Below, piece by piece: positions 41,433 through 50,416 of a DNA stretch of 64,000 nucleotides (the first letter of the stretch is position 1; each line of letters begins with the position of its first letter). The notes beneath the pieces are model-generated. The model did no database searches. It was not told the DNA's origin and saw nothing but the letters and a program-made list of their open reading frames with translations. Made by a program: the position numbers and the translations under genes. Source of the stretch: Paracoccaceae bacterium. GTDB taxonomy: Bacteria; Pseudomonadota; Alphaproteobacteria; Rhodobacterales; Rhodobacteraceae. Where the stretch lies: contig JAAFAB010000004.1 in assembly GCA_018222585.1 (NCBI GenBank), positions 1 through 64,000 of the forward strand. The letters run 5' to 3'.

Positions 41433-42458
41433 TCAAAGCAGGTTGCGGCCCTTGAGATAGGCCGTCACGGCGTCATAGTAACGCTGTGTCATCTCGGTCT
41501 TGGGCGCCCAGTTCTGCCATTCCTGCTGCGCGATGCGGCGGAACTTGGCACGTTCGTCACCCGACCAGTTGATGATCTCGATCTCTGGGTTTTCCTTGGC
41601 TTTTTCGACCGCGGCGGCATCCAGCTGACGGACCGAGTAGATGTGGTCGAAGCTGAACTGCTTGACGGAAACCTTCATGATCTCCTGCAGGTCCTCGGGC
41701 AGACCGTCCCAGATCGCCTTGTTCATCGAGATGTCGATCATCGGCAGCGAGTGGAAGCCCGGGTAGAGCGGATAATGCGCGATGTCGTTCATGCCGAGCG
41801 ACTGGTTGGTCGCGAAGACGGTGTTGTCCGCGGCATCCACCACGCCCTTGTCGAGCGCCGAGAAGATCTCGGACCCCGGCAGGGACACCGGCGCGGCGCC
41901 GGCTTTCGAGAAGATCTCGTAGACCATGCCTTCGGGCGCGCGCAGCTTGACGCCTTTCAGGTCCTCGACCGTGCGGATCGGAATCCGGGACACGAAGGCC
42001 TCCGGCTCGGTCGCGGCCGCACCGATGAACTGGACGCCATAGGGCTCGACCAGCTCTGCATAAAGCTCGTTGCCGCCGCCGCTTTCCATGAAGCCCAGCA
42101 GTTCGAAGGGATCGCTCCAGGCGCCGACGAGGTTGCCCATCATGGCGAAGGCCGGGTCCTTGCCCGAGAAGTAGCTGGGGTCGGTCAGGTGGCCTTGCAG
42201 GATGCCCGCGCCGACCGCTTCAAGTGTGTCCGAATGGGGCACGACCGCGCCGATCGGCAGGATCTCGATCTCGATGCGGCCGCCCGAAAGCTTGCCGACC
42301 TCGTCAGCCCACTTCTGCTTGTTGACGAACCCCGGCTCACCGGCGGTTTCCGAGGTCTGGAATGTCCAGTTGTAGTCCGCGGACATCGCCGGACCGGCCA
42401 GGCCGAGCGCCGAAATCGTCACGGCCGCCAGCCCGAAAAGCCTCTTGATGAAAGTCAT
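41433..42458 (-). CDS. dctP: TRAP transporter substrate-binding protein (DctP)
   Basis: Signal peptide MTFIKRLFGLAAVTISALGLAGPAMSA; IPIRTVEDLKGVKLRAP. Confidence 0.93.
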   Translation of the reverse strand: MTFIKRLFGLAAVTISALGLAGPAMSADYNWTFQTSETAGEPGFVNKQKWADEVGKLSGGRIEIEILPIGAVVPHSDTLEAVGAGILQGHLTDPSYFSGKDPAFAMMGNLVGAWSDPFELLGFMESGGGNELYAELVEPYGVQFIGAAATEPEAFVSRIPIRTVEDLKGVKLRAPEGMVYEIFSKAGAAPVSLPGSEIFSALDKGVVDAADNTVFATNQSLGMNDIAHYPLYPGFHSLPMIDISMNKAIWDGLPEDLQEIMKVSVKQFSFDHIYSVRQLDAAAVEKAKENPEIEIINWSGDERAKFRRIAQQEWQNWAPKTEMTQRYYDAVTAYLKGRNLL

Positions 42459-42525
42459 GTCTTCCTCCCTTTGATCCAGTCCCGGCCAACTCCTCCAGAG
42501 GGTCGGGAAGGGCGTCTCGCCCCTG

Positions 42526-42536
42526 TGGTTGGACAA
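42526..42536 (-). promoter_or_regulatory. Putative FadR/GntR box TTGTCCAACCA (minus strand)
   Basis: Fits TNGTNNNACNA; 68 bp upstream of dctP. Confidence 0.5.
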
Positions 42537-42877
42537 ATAAGGCATAGACCGGATTTGATTTCAATCGCCTCTGAGCGGTTGGCCGGGCGAGATTGCGGGG
42601 AGAGCTGTGGGTGGAAGGGTGCAAAATATTGTTTTAAATAGTATATTGAGGGGGCATTGAAAATTTCTTGGCAGCCGCTTTCTGACGAGTGGAGGGCGTC
42701 AGAGGTCACGATCCGGCGAATCTCATGCATTGGCGTCTTATTTGTCGCCCAGATTGACGGGTGCGGAAATCGGGGCTGACGCGAGGCCCGCTGCCGGGGC
42801 AGGGGCATCGCGCTCGCTACAGCTTGGGGACCTGGGTCACCGCCTGTCCGCCCTCCAGGGACGGGGCGGCGCCGTGG

Positions 42878-43315
42878 TCAGCGCGCCGGGCTCCAGCCCG
42901 TCGGTGCCCAGTCTTCCGGCGCCAGTTCCCAGCCCGAGACATCGAAGCCCGGCGAGACGACGCAGGTGACGAGTGTCCAGCCCGACACCGGGCGGGCCGT
43001 CTGCCAGAGGTCCTTCGCCACGAAGCCCTGGGGGTGAAGCGGGTCGACCCTCTGGGCGGTCACCGGGCCGTCCCGGCTCTCGCAGGTCTCGATGATCAGC
43101 GGGTGTCCCGCGTGCCAGAGCCACATCTCGGCAAAGGTATTGCGGTGCCAGTGGCTCTTCTGGCCCTCCTCCAGCAGGTAGTAGATCGCGGAGGCGGAGC
43201 CGCGTTCGGTGCCGTCATCCTCGCGCCAGGTGCGGTTGTACCAGCCACCTTCCGCGTGGGGTTGCAGGCCGAGTTCGCGGATGTAGTCCGCAGGGGTCAG
43301 GTCTTCATAGCTCAT
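42878..43315 (-). CDS. DUF985 cupin-domain protein
   Basis: MSYEDLTPADYIRELGLQPHAEGGWYNRTWRED...SHWHRNTFAEMWLWHAG. Confidence 0.88.
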   Translation of the reverse strand: MSYEDLTPADYIRELGLQPHAEGGWYNRTWREDDGTERGSASAIYYLLEEGQKSHWHRNTFAEMWLWHAGHPLIIETCESRDGPVTAQRVDPLHPQGFVAKDLWQTARPVSGWTLVTCVVSPGFDVSGWELAPEDWAPTGWSPAR

Positions 43316-43325
43316 CTGTCGCTCC

Positions 43326-44156
43326 TCAATAGGGGGTGTCGCCGCCGTCGACATTGATCGCCTGGCCCCGGATCGGCATGGCGGCGTCGCTCAGCAGGAA
43401 GGAGATGGCGCCGGCTACCTCGGCGGGCTGAACGTGGCGATGCAGCTGGGTGCTGATCATGCTCTGGAAGATGTCCGCCCGGTCGCCGCCGGTCATGCCC
43501 GAGAACTGCTCGGCCACGTCCTGCAGCATCGGGGTGGCGACGCTGCCGGGGCAGAGGCAGTTGACGTTGATGTCATGGGGGGCCAGCGCCTCGGACAGCA
43601 TCCGGGTCAGGCTGATGACAGCCGCCTTGCTGACGCTGTAGGCCAGCATGGTTTCGGAATGCCCCTTCTTGCCGGCCTCCGAAGCGATGTTGACGATGGC
43701 CCCGGGGTGCCCGGCGGCGATCATGTGCTTGGCCACCAGCGCCGCTGCCTCGTAGCCGCCGATCACGTTGATCTCCATCGTGCGGCGCCATTCGTCGCGG
43801 GTCGTGTCCAGGGGCGCGAAGTGCTCGGCGATGCCGATGCAGTTCACCAGCCCGTCCAGCCCGCCCAGCGAGGCGATCGCCCGGGCAACCGCCTCGGCCG
43901 TCTCGGTCTCGTCCGAGATGTCCGCAGTCGTGCCCGCGATGGACAGGTCCGCCGTCAGCGCGGCGATCTTCGCGGGCGAGAGATCGACGGCAAACACCTG
44001 TGCGCCCTGGGCCTGCAGCAGCGCGCAGGTTTGCGCGCCGACCCCGCCTGTCGCCCCGAGGACGAGATAGCGCCGCCCGGAATGTATCGGGTGCGGATCG
44101 CCGCCGCGCACCGGCAGGGGGTGCCGGGTCTCTGAGGAAAAGGTGAATGCTGCCAT
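43326..44156 (-). CDS. SDR-family oxidoreductase
   Basis: LVLGATGGVGAQTCALL; AYSVSKAAVISLTRML; start at MAAFTFSS. Confidence 0.92.
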   Translation of the reverse strand: MAAFTFSSETRHPLPVRGGDPHPIHSGRRYLVLGATGGVGAQTCALLQAQGAQVFAVDLSPAKIAALTADLSIAGTTADISDETETAEAVARAIASLGGLDGLVNCIGIAEHFAPLDTTRDEWRRTMEINVIGGYEAAALVAKHMIAAGHPGAIVNIASEAGKKGHSETMLAYSVSKAAVISLTRMLSEALAPHDINVNCLCPGSVATPMLQDVAEQFSGMTGGDRADIFQSMISTQLHRHVQPAEVAGAISFLLSDAAMPIRGQAINVDGGDTPY

Positions 44157-44225
44157 GGGCTGCTCCGCTGTCTGTCGGTTCCTGTCACGGACCGCCGGCG
44201 GCAGGTCCTGCCCACAGAAGGCAGA

Positions 44226-44244
44226 AAGCTGACACATGTGTCAA
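44226..44244 (-). promoter_or_regulatory. Operator TTGACACATGTGTCAGCTT upstream of SDR-cupin
   Basis: Perfect TGACAC-N2-GTGTCA core; near-identical to 45056-45074. Confidence 0.8.
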
Positions 44245-44288
44245 CATAGAGCAGTTGATTTTCTGACGATGCTGTCAGGACATGCCGC

Positions 44289-44954
44289 CTAGAGAAGCAC
44301 TCCCGAAAGCACGATGCCGGAAATCGTCCGGGCCGCGGCGTCGAAGTCGGCGGGTCGCAGGGTGCCGGTTTCCAGCGTGTCGCAGGCCAGTGGCTCGGAG
44401 AGGGACAGGAATTGCGTGGCGCCCCAGAGCAGCATCAGCAGGTGCCGGGCATCGACCTTGCGGATGTGGCCCTCGGCCATCCATTGCTCCAGCACCAGGA
44501 CCCGCTCCCTGGTGAGGGCATGCATGTAATCGCGATCACGGCGGGTCAGGAACTTGGCGCCGCCCAGGATCTCGCTGGCGAACAGGCGCGACTGGATCGG
44601 GTGAAGGCGTGCGTAGTCTAGTTTTGCGTGCACATAGGCCGTCAGTGCCTGCTCGGGGCTGTTTTCGGGCGAAATATGGCGCAGGGCAAGCTCCCAGCCG
44701 TGGATCAGCTCGCTGATCAGGGCGCGGTAGATGTCTTCCTTGGTGTCGAAGTAATAGTAGACGTTCGCGCGCGGCAGACCCGTGGCTTTGGCGATCTGCA
44801 ACATGCTGACCCCCTCGTAGCCCTTTTCCGCGAAGAGTTCGGCCGAGGCCCGCAGGATCGCGCGGGTGTTGCGCTCGCGGATGCGCTCGTCGCCGGCCTC
44901 TGCGCCGCGCCCCCGTCGTGTCTTGGCCGGTGCCTTCTCCGAACCTTCGCCCAT
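44289..44954 (-). CDS. TetR-family regulator with RutR/YcdC-like C-terminal domain
   Basis: VSMLQIAKATGLPRANVYYYFDTKEDIY; C-terminal HPIQSRLFASEILGGAKFL resembles remembered RutR. Confidence 0.88.
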   Translation of the reverse strand: MGEGSEKAPAKTRRGRGAEAGDERIRERNTRAILRASAELFAEKGYEGVSMLQIAKATGLPRANVYYYFDTKEDIYRALISELIHGWELALRHISPENSPEQALTAYVHAKLDYARLHPIQSRLFASEILGGAKFLTRRDRDYMHALTRERVLVLEQWMAEGHIRKVDARHLLMLLWGATQFLSLSEPLACDTLETGTLRPADFDAAARTISGIVLSGVLL

Positions 44955-45050
44955 GATCCGACCCCCTGTCCTGGTCCCTCTGCCTGCGGAATGCGCAAAA
45001 AGACGCCTCCACAGACAGCTATCATCCCGACAGCGGCAGGTCACGGCCAA

Positions 45051-45076
45051 ATAAGTTGACACCTGTGTCAGCTTAT
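45051..45076 (+). promoter_or_regulatory. Operator ATAAGTTGACAC-CT-GTGTCAGCTTAT upstream of BMP transporter
   Basis: 26-bp palindrome with one mismatched pair; contains TTGACACCTGTGTCAGCTT. Confidence 0.85.
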
Positions 45077-45135
45077 ATCTAGCCCAGAGGGGCAGCCTTC
45101 GCTTGGCTGATCAACGAGAACAGGGAAGGGACGTC

Positions 45136-46197
45136 ATGACGCACGATAGAAAGACCCGCCGGATCCGGCTGAACCTCCGCCGCCGCGGCCTGCTGAAGGG
45201 CGCTGCCGCCGGGCTGGCATTGACGTTGGCGCTCGGCTTCGGCGCACCTCAGGCCCGGGCCGCAGAGGGGCTGCTGGCATTGGTTCATACGCAGGCGGCG
45301 GGGGACAACGGGCCGGTGGATTCGATGATCGCCCGCCTCAACGAACTGGCGGAAGAGACGGGCATGACCGCCCGGGCGATCTACGCCCAGGACCCCGCGA
45401 CCTACGAGACGATCTTCCGCACCCTCGGCGATGCCGGCGCCACGGTGATCGTCACCACCTTCGCCGAGGTGGGCGAGCCGGTGAAGGCGCTGGCGCCGCT
45501 CTATCCCGAGACCCGCTGGATCGAGCTCTATGCCGACCCGGTCGAGCCCGCGCTGCCAAATGTCGCCACGGTCTCCTACGACTATCACCTCGGGTGCTAC
45601 CTCGCCGGCGTCTTCGGCGCGCTGATCAGCGAAAGCGGCACGATCGGCTACGTCGGCGGGGCCTCTCTGCCGACGCTCAATGCCGATCTGAACGCGCTGC
45701 GCGCCGGGGCGCTGTCGGTGGACCCGGACATCACCGTCCTGTCCGCCTTTGCCGGGTCCTTCCAGGATCCCGCCAAGGGGCAGGAGATCGCGACGCAGAT
45801 GTACACGGAAGGGGCCGATTTCATCCAGACCGACTCGGCCGCGACCGACGCGGGCATCATTGCCGCCGCCAACGAGGCGGAGGGCCGCATGGTCAGTGCC
45901 ATCTCCCCGGCGCAGTACCGGCTGGGGCCGTCGACCGTGGCGACGCTGGTCTCTCTCGATTTCGGCCAGTCGCTTTATAACGAGGTGTCGCGCGCGCTGG
46001 ACCCCGGCTGGAGCGGTGGCCACGTTAGCACGGGCCTGGGCTCCGGCGTGATCGATTTCCTCGCCTCCCCGGTGTTCGCCGAGGAGGGCCCGGAGGCGCT
46101 TGCTGCCAAGGTCCGGGCGGTCTGGCCCGAGGTCGAGGCGATCCGGCAGAAGATCATCGACGGCGAGATCGAGGTGCCTTTCGACACCACGCTCTGA
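45136..46197 (+). CDS. BMP-family ABC transporter substrate-binding protein
   Basis: Tat-like RRRGLLKG signal; YDYHLGCYLAGVFGALISESGTIGYVGG. Confidence 0.9.
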   Translation: MTHDRKTRRIRLNLRRRGLLKGAAAGLALTLALGFGAPQARAAEGLLALVHTQAAGDNGPVDSMIARLNELAEETGMTARAIYAQDPATYETIFRTLGDAGATVIVTTFAEVGEPVKALAPLYPETRWIELYADPVEPALPNVATVSYDYHLGCYLAGVFGALISESGTIGYVGGASLPTLNADLNALRAGALSVDPDITVLSAFAGSFQDPAKGQEIATQMYTEGADFIQTDSAATDAGIIAAANEAEGRMVSAISPAQYRLGPSTVATLVSLDFGQSLYNEVSRALDPGWSGGHVSTGLGSGVIDFLASPVFAEEGPEALAAKVRAVWPEVEAIRQKIIDGEIEVPFDTTL

Positions 46198-46272
46198 CCG
46201 TCCGGCGCGCCGTGGCGGCCCGATGGCCCCGGCGCGCCCAGATGCCCCATTTTGCCAGCAGGAAGCCCGGCC

Positions 46273-47889
46273 ATGCCCCCAGACTCTCCCGCCGCCGCTG
46301 TTGCGGCGCTCGACTGCCGTGACGTGACCGTCCGCTATGGTGCCGTCACCGCTCTCTCCGGAATCACGGCCGCCTTCGCGCCCGGCCTGATCCATGCCGT
46401 CGTCGGCCAGAACGGCGCGGGCAAGACCACCTTTGCCCGGGTGGCCGCCGGCCTGGTGCAGCCGGCCGAGGGGGAGGTGTCCATTCTCGGTACGCCAATC
46501 CGCACCGGGCATGTCAGCGAGAGCCGGGCGGCCGGGGTGGAGCTTGTCCACCAGAGTTTCGCGCTGCCGCCCTCGTTCACCGTTTCCGAGGCGATGGAGT
46601 TCGGCGCGACGGGGCGGGGCGGCCTGTTCACCGCACGCCGGTTGCGACGCAGGTGGCAGGCCCATCTGGCCGAGCTGGACGTGACGGCCGGACCAACGCA
46701 GCGGATCCGCGATCTGCCGGTCGAGACCCAGCAGGCGGTCGAGATCGCCAGGGCGCTGATCACCGACGCCCGGGTGCTGATCCTGGACGAGCCGACGGCG
46801 GTGCTGACGCCGGCGGGGATCGAAACCCTGTTCGACAGGGTGCGCCGGCTGAAGGCCAGCGGCGTCACCGTCCTGCTGATCCTGCACAAGATCCGCGAGG
46901 TGCTGGCCATCGCCGACACACTGACCGTGCTGCGGGCCGGTCAGCTTGTCGATGGCCCGCGTCCTGCCGCGACGGTCGACGAGGCCGAGCTGACGCGCCT
47001 GATCGTCGGCCAGTCCGATCCTGCCGCGGGCCGGAGCGGGGCAGGGCCGGCAGGCCAGCCAGTTTCTCCGCCCGTGTCCCCTTCTGTATCGCCCTCGGGG
47101 CCCGGGGCGTCGCCCATGGTGCCCGCCGCCGGAAGCCACCCGCCCGCCCTTGGGATCTACGCGCTGCGCACCCGCGCCGACAGCGAGGGGCCGGCCCTGG
47201 AGGACGTCGACCTTGAGGTCGCCCCGGGGGAAATACTCGGTATTGCCGGGGTCGAGGGGAATGGCCAGAAATCCCTGGTCCGGGCCATCGCCGGGCTGGC
47301 CGAGGTCGAAAGCGGACGCATCATGCTGGGCGGGCGCGACATCGGTCCGCGCAGCCTGGGCGAGCGGCGGGCGGCGGGGCTGCGCATCATTCCCTTCGAA
47401 CGCAACACCGAGGGGCTGAGCCTGCGCAGCAGTCTCTGGGAGAACTGGAGCGCCGGCGCGCTGCTGCAGCGCCCCCTGCTGAGCCCGGTGCGGCCGGATC
47501 ATCTGCGTCGGGATTGCGCCGCGGCGCTGCGCGAATGGCAGGTCCGATATCACAGCCCGGCGCAGCCGGCGGGGTCGCTGTCGGGGGGCAATGCCCAGAA
47601 GGTGATCCTGGCCCGCGAGATCGACGAGGCGGCGCGGCTGATCATCGCCGCCCAGCCGACGCGTGGGCTGGATATCGGCGCCACGGCCTTCGTCTGGCGG
47701 GCGCTGCGTGCGGCGCGCGACCGGGGCGCGGCCGTGCTGGTGATCTCGTCCGATCTGGATGAGCTCTTCGACATTTCCGACCGGGTGGTGGTGATGCTGT
47801 CGGGGCGCGTCTCCGGCCGGTTCGCCCCGCCCTACAGTCTGACCCGGGTCGGTGCGGCGATGACCGGCGCCGAAGGAGCGTTCGCATGA
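46273..47889 (+). CDS. ABC transporter ATP-binding protein (two fused NBDs, nucleoside/sugar type)
   Basis: VVGQNGAGKTTFARVAAG; VLILDEPTAVLTP; second NBD LSGGNAQKVILAREI. Confidence 0.95.
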   Translation: MPPDSPAAAVAALDCRDVTVRYGAVTALSGITAAFAPGLIHAVVGQNGAGKTTFARVAAGLVQPAEGEVSILGTPIRTGHVSESRAAGVELVHQSFALPPSFTVSEAMEFGATGRGGLFTARRLRRRWQAHLAELDVTAGPTQRIRDLPVETQQAVEIARALITDARVLILDEPTAVLTPAGIETLFDRVRRLKASGVTVLLILHKIREVLAIADTLTVLRAGQLVDGPRPAATVDEAELTRLIVGQSDPAAGRSGAGPAGQPVSPPVSPSVSPSGPGASPMVPAAGSHPPALGIYALRTRADSEGPALEDVDLEVAPGEILGIAGVEGNGQKSLVRAIAGLAEVESGRIMLGGRDIGPRSLGERRAAGLRIIPFERNTEGLSLRSSLWENWSAGALLQRPLLSPVRPDHLRRDCAAALREWQVRYHSPAQPAGSLSGGNAQKVILAREIDEAARLIIAAQPTRGLDIGATAFVWRALRAARDRGAAVLVISSDLDELFDISDRVVVMLSGRVSGRFAPPYSLTRVGAAMTGAEGAFA

Positions 47890-48923
47890 GCAGCCATCTC
47901 GTCACCATCACCCGCAGCCTGGTCTTTGTCTGCCTCGCGCTGCTGCTCTGCGCCGCCCTGATGCAGGGGCTGGGCTTCAATGCGCTGCTGATGCTGACCT
48001 CGGTGGCGGAGGGGGCTTTCCTGCGCCCCGGCGCTATCGAGAACAGCCTTCGCTGGGGGCTGCCGCTGTTTCTCAGCGCGGCGGGCGTCAGCATCGCCTT
48101 CCGGGCCGGCTTCTTCAACATCGGCGCACAGGGACAGTTCTACCTCGGGGCGATCTTCGCCGCCACCGCCGCGCACTGGCTGCAGGGCGGGGCGCCGCTG
48201 CTGGTGATCCCCGCGATCCTCTGCGCGGGCTTTCTCGGCGGCGCCCTCTGGGCGCTCTGGCCGGGGCTGATGAAACTCGGCTCGGGTACGGACGAGGTCA
48301 TCACCACCCTGATGGGCAATTTCATCGCCGGCCTGCTGCTGGTCTGGGTCACCTCGGGGCCGTTGAAGGATCCGGCGGGATCGGGGCAGCAGGCGTCGAG
48401 CCCGGTGCTGGCGGCGCCCTACCGCATTTCCGACAGCAGCGGTGTGTCCGCGACCACGCTGGGGATCGCGCTCGGCGTGGGGATCCTGCTGTGGCTGCTG
48501 GTCAACCGCACGGCCTTCGGCGTGCTCTCGGGGCTGGCGGGGCGCAACGGCACAATGGTGCGCTGGCAGGGGGCGTCGTCCTGGCGGATCGGGCTGACCA
48601 GTTTCCTGCTCTCCGGCGGTCTGGCCGGCCTCGCCGGAGCGGTCGAGTTCGCCGGGCCGACCGGACGTATCGCCTCGGGCTTCCTGCCGGGCCACGGCTT
48701 TACGGCGACCTTGGTCGCGCTGGTGGCGAATTTCTCGATCCTCGGGACGGCGGTCACGGCGCTGTTCTTCGGCGGCCTTGCGGCTGCCGCGCTCTACCTG
48801 CCGATCATGGCGGGGCTGCCCGCCGCCGCGATCGAGGTCATCAACGCGTCGATCGCCCTCTTCATCACCGCCCGGTCGCGCCTGGTCGACCGCCTGGCCG
48901 GCCGCAAGGAGACCTCCTCATGA
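47886..48923 (+). CDS. ABC transporter permease
   Basis: FRAGFFNIGAQGQFYLGAI; ATGA overlaps on both sides. Confidence 0.94.
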   Translation: MSSHLVTITRSLVFVCLALLLCAALMQGLGFNALLMLTSVAEGAFLRPGAIENSLRWGLPLFLSAAGVSIAFRAGFFNIGAQGQFYLGAIFAATAAHWLQGGAPLLVIPAILCAGFLGGALWALWPGLMKLGSGTDEVITTLMGNFIAGLLLVWVTSGPLKDPAGSGQQASSPVLAAPYRISDSSGVSATTLGIALGVGILLWLLVNRTAFGVLSGLAGRNGTMVRWQGASSWRIGLTSFLLSGGLAGLAGAVEFAGPTGRIASGFLPGHGFTATLVALVANFSILGTAVTALFFGGLAAAALYLPIMAGLPAAAIEVINASIALFITARSRLVDRLAGRKETSS

Positions 48924-49810
48924 TCGACCTTCTCATCGCGATCCTGCGTTCGGGGACACCCCTTGTCTATATCACCCTGGCGGGCGTGATCGCCCAGCGG
49001 TCGGGAGTCTGGCACCTGGGCCTCGAGGGGATCATGATCATCGGCGCCTGCGCCACGATCCTCGGCATCGTCGCCACCGGCTCCTTCGCGCTGGCGCTGC
49101 TGATTGCGGTCCTGCTCTGCGTGGCGGCCTCGGTTCTGCTCTGGGTGGTGATCGAAAAGCTGCGGGCCAATCCGATCATCGCGGGCCTGGGCATGACCGG
49201 TCTCGGCCTCGGCGGTACGGCACTGGCGGTCGAGGCGATCTTCGGCAGCCAGGCCACTGTCAGCGCCCCCTTCGGCGTGCCGCGCATTGGCGACAGCTTC
49301 GGTCGCTTCGGTGTGCTGTCGATCTTCGTGGTTGCCCTGCCGGTGGTCGTCGCCCTGTTCTGGGTGCTGCTGCGGCGTACCCGCTTCGGCCTGCGCCTTG
49401 CGGCCAGTGGAGAACATCCCTTCGCCCTGCGCAGCATCGGCGGCAACCCCTCGGCGATGCGCCTCGCGGCGCTGGTCATCGGTGGCGTCCTCTGCGCGAT
49501 CGGTGGCGCCGAGCTTGCGGGTGGATCCCTGCAGTTCTTCGCTCAGGGGATGACGGCGGGACGCGGGTTCATGGCCTTTGCCGCCGTGGTCTTCGGGGCG
49601 GCGCACCCGGTGGCGGCGCCGGCCGCCGCGCTGCTCTTTGCCATCCTCGGCACCCTGGGCATCCGTGCGCAACTTCTCTTCGGCGAGAAGGTGCCCCATG
49701 ACCTGCTCCAGGCGGTGCCCTACCTCACGACGGTGGTGGGGGTCTGGCTGTCCAGCCGTCTGCGCGGCGGCGGCGATGGCGGGGGCTACGGCGAGCTGCG
49801 CGACCGCTGA
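48920..49810 (+). CDS. ABC transporter permease
   Basis: MIDLLIAILRSGTPLVYITLAGVIAQRSGVWHLGLEGIMIIGA; start inside longer ORF. Confidence 0.94.
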   Translation: MIDLLIAILRSGTPLVYITLAGVIAQRSGVWHLGLEGIMIIGACATILGIVATGSFALALLIAVLLCVAASVLLWVVIEKLRANPIIAGLGMTGLGLGGTALAVEAIFGSQATVSAPFGVPRIGDSFGRFGVLSIFVVALPVVVALFWVLLRRTRFGLRLAASGEHPFALRSIGGNPSAMRLAALVIGGVLCAIGGAELAGGSLQFFAQGMTAGRGFMAFAAVVFGAAHPVAAPAAALLFAILGTLGIRAQLLFGEKVPHDLLQAVPYLTTVVGVWLSSRLRGGGDGGGYGELRDR

Positions 49811-50195
49811 GCGCCGCCGTGGCCCGTCGGTCCCTGACACCTTCGGCGATGACGAGACGGGGGAGGGCGCCGAGGGCGGATCGGTGGCCTGCATGCGATT
49901 CTCGATCAGACGGCCAGGGCGGGCGGGCAGGACATTTTTGCAATCCCGCAGCTACCAGATGTGGGGGTGCAGCGGGTCAATCCGCAGGCATTTTGTGTGC
50001 CCTCCGGGCGACAAATCGCTCTCCCGCCGGTTGCGTCACGCTGAGGTCTCTTCAGCCGCAACCTGAGGGATTTGCGGAAATCGACTGAGCGCAAAGGCTT
50101 TTTCCGGCTCGGCGCTGCGGACCAGAATCGCTAGGCCACACGGTGATCACGTCAAGGAAATTTTCTGCAATAACTGCGTTGAAAACAGCTCCCAA

Positions 50196-50242
50196 ATACC
50201 GCAGATTGTTACGGCAGGCGGGGTGCCCACTAGATATTGTGA
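50196..50242 (+). promoter_or_regulatory. Tandem NrdR-box-like sites (50196-50211 degenerate; 50227-50242 strong)
   Basis: ATACCGCAGATTGTTA and CCACTAGATATTGTGA, start-to-start 31 bp. Confidence 0.65.
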
Positions 50243-50416
50243 GCTTCGCAGCAAGACAAGACAGCGCAGTCAAGACCCTGTCCCGAGGGTCTAAGCCGGT
50301 TTCCGGGCCGGTGCGTCGTGGACTCTTGCGCGGCCACGCCTGGGGCGGCGGATCAGAATGGCCGAAGTCATGGCCGCGGGTTCGTGGACAGGAACCAGTA
50401 TTGGGGCAAAGAAATC

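Noticed and set aside
45079-47553. 824-aa antisense ORF opposite the BMP/ATPase genes
   Set aside because: Shadow ORF; sense strand has Walker motifs and SBP features
49811-50416. Cobalamin riboswitch upstream of B12-dependent nrdJ
   Set aside because: I looked for a B12-box-like core (AGCCAGGAGACC-type) and did not see one; an Infernal scan would be decisive
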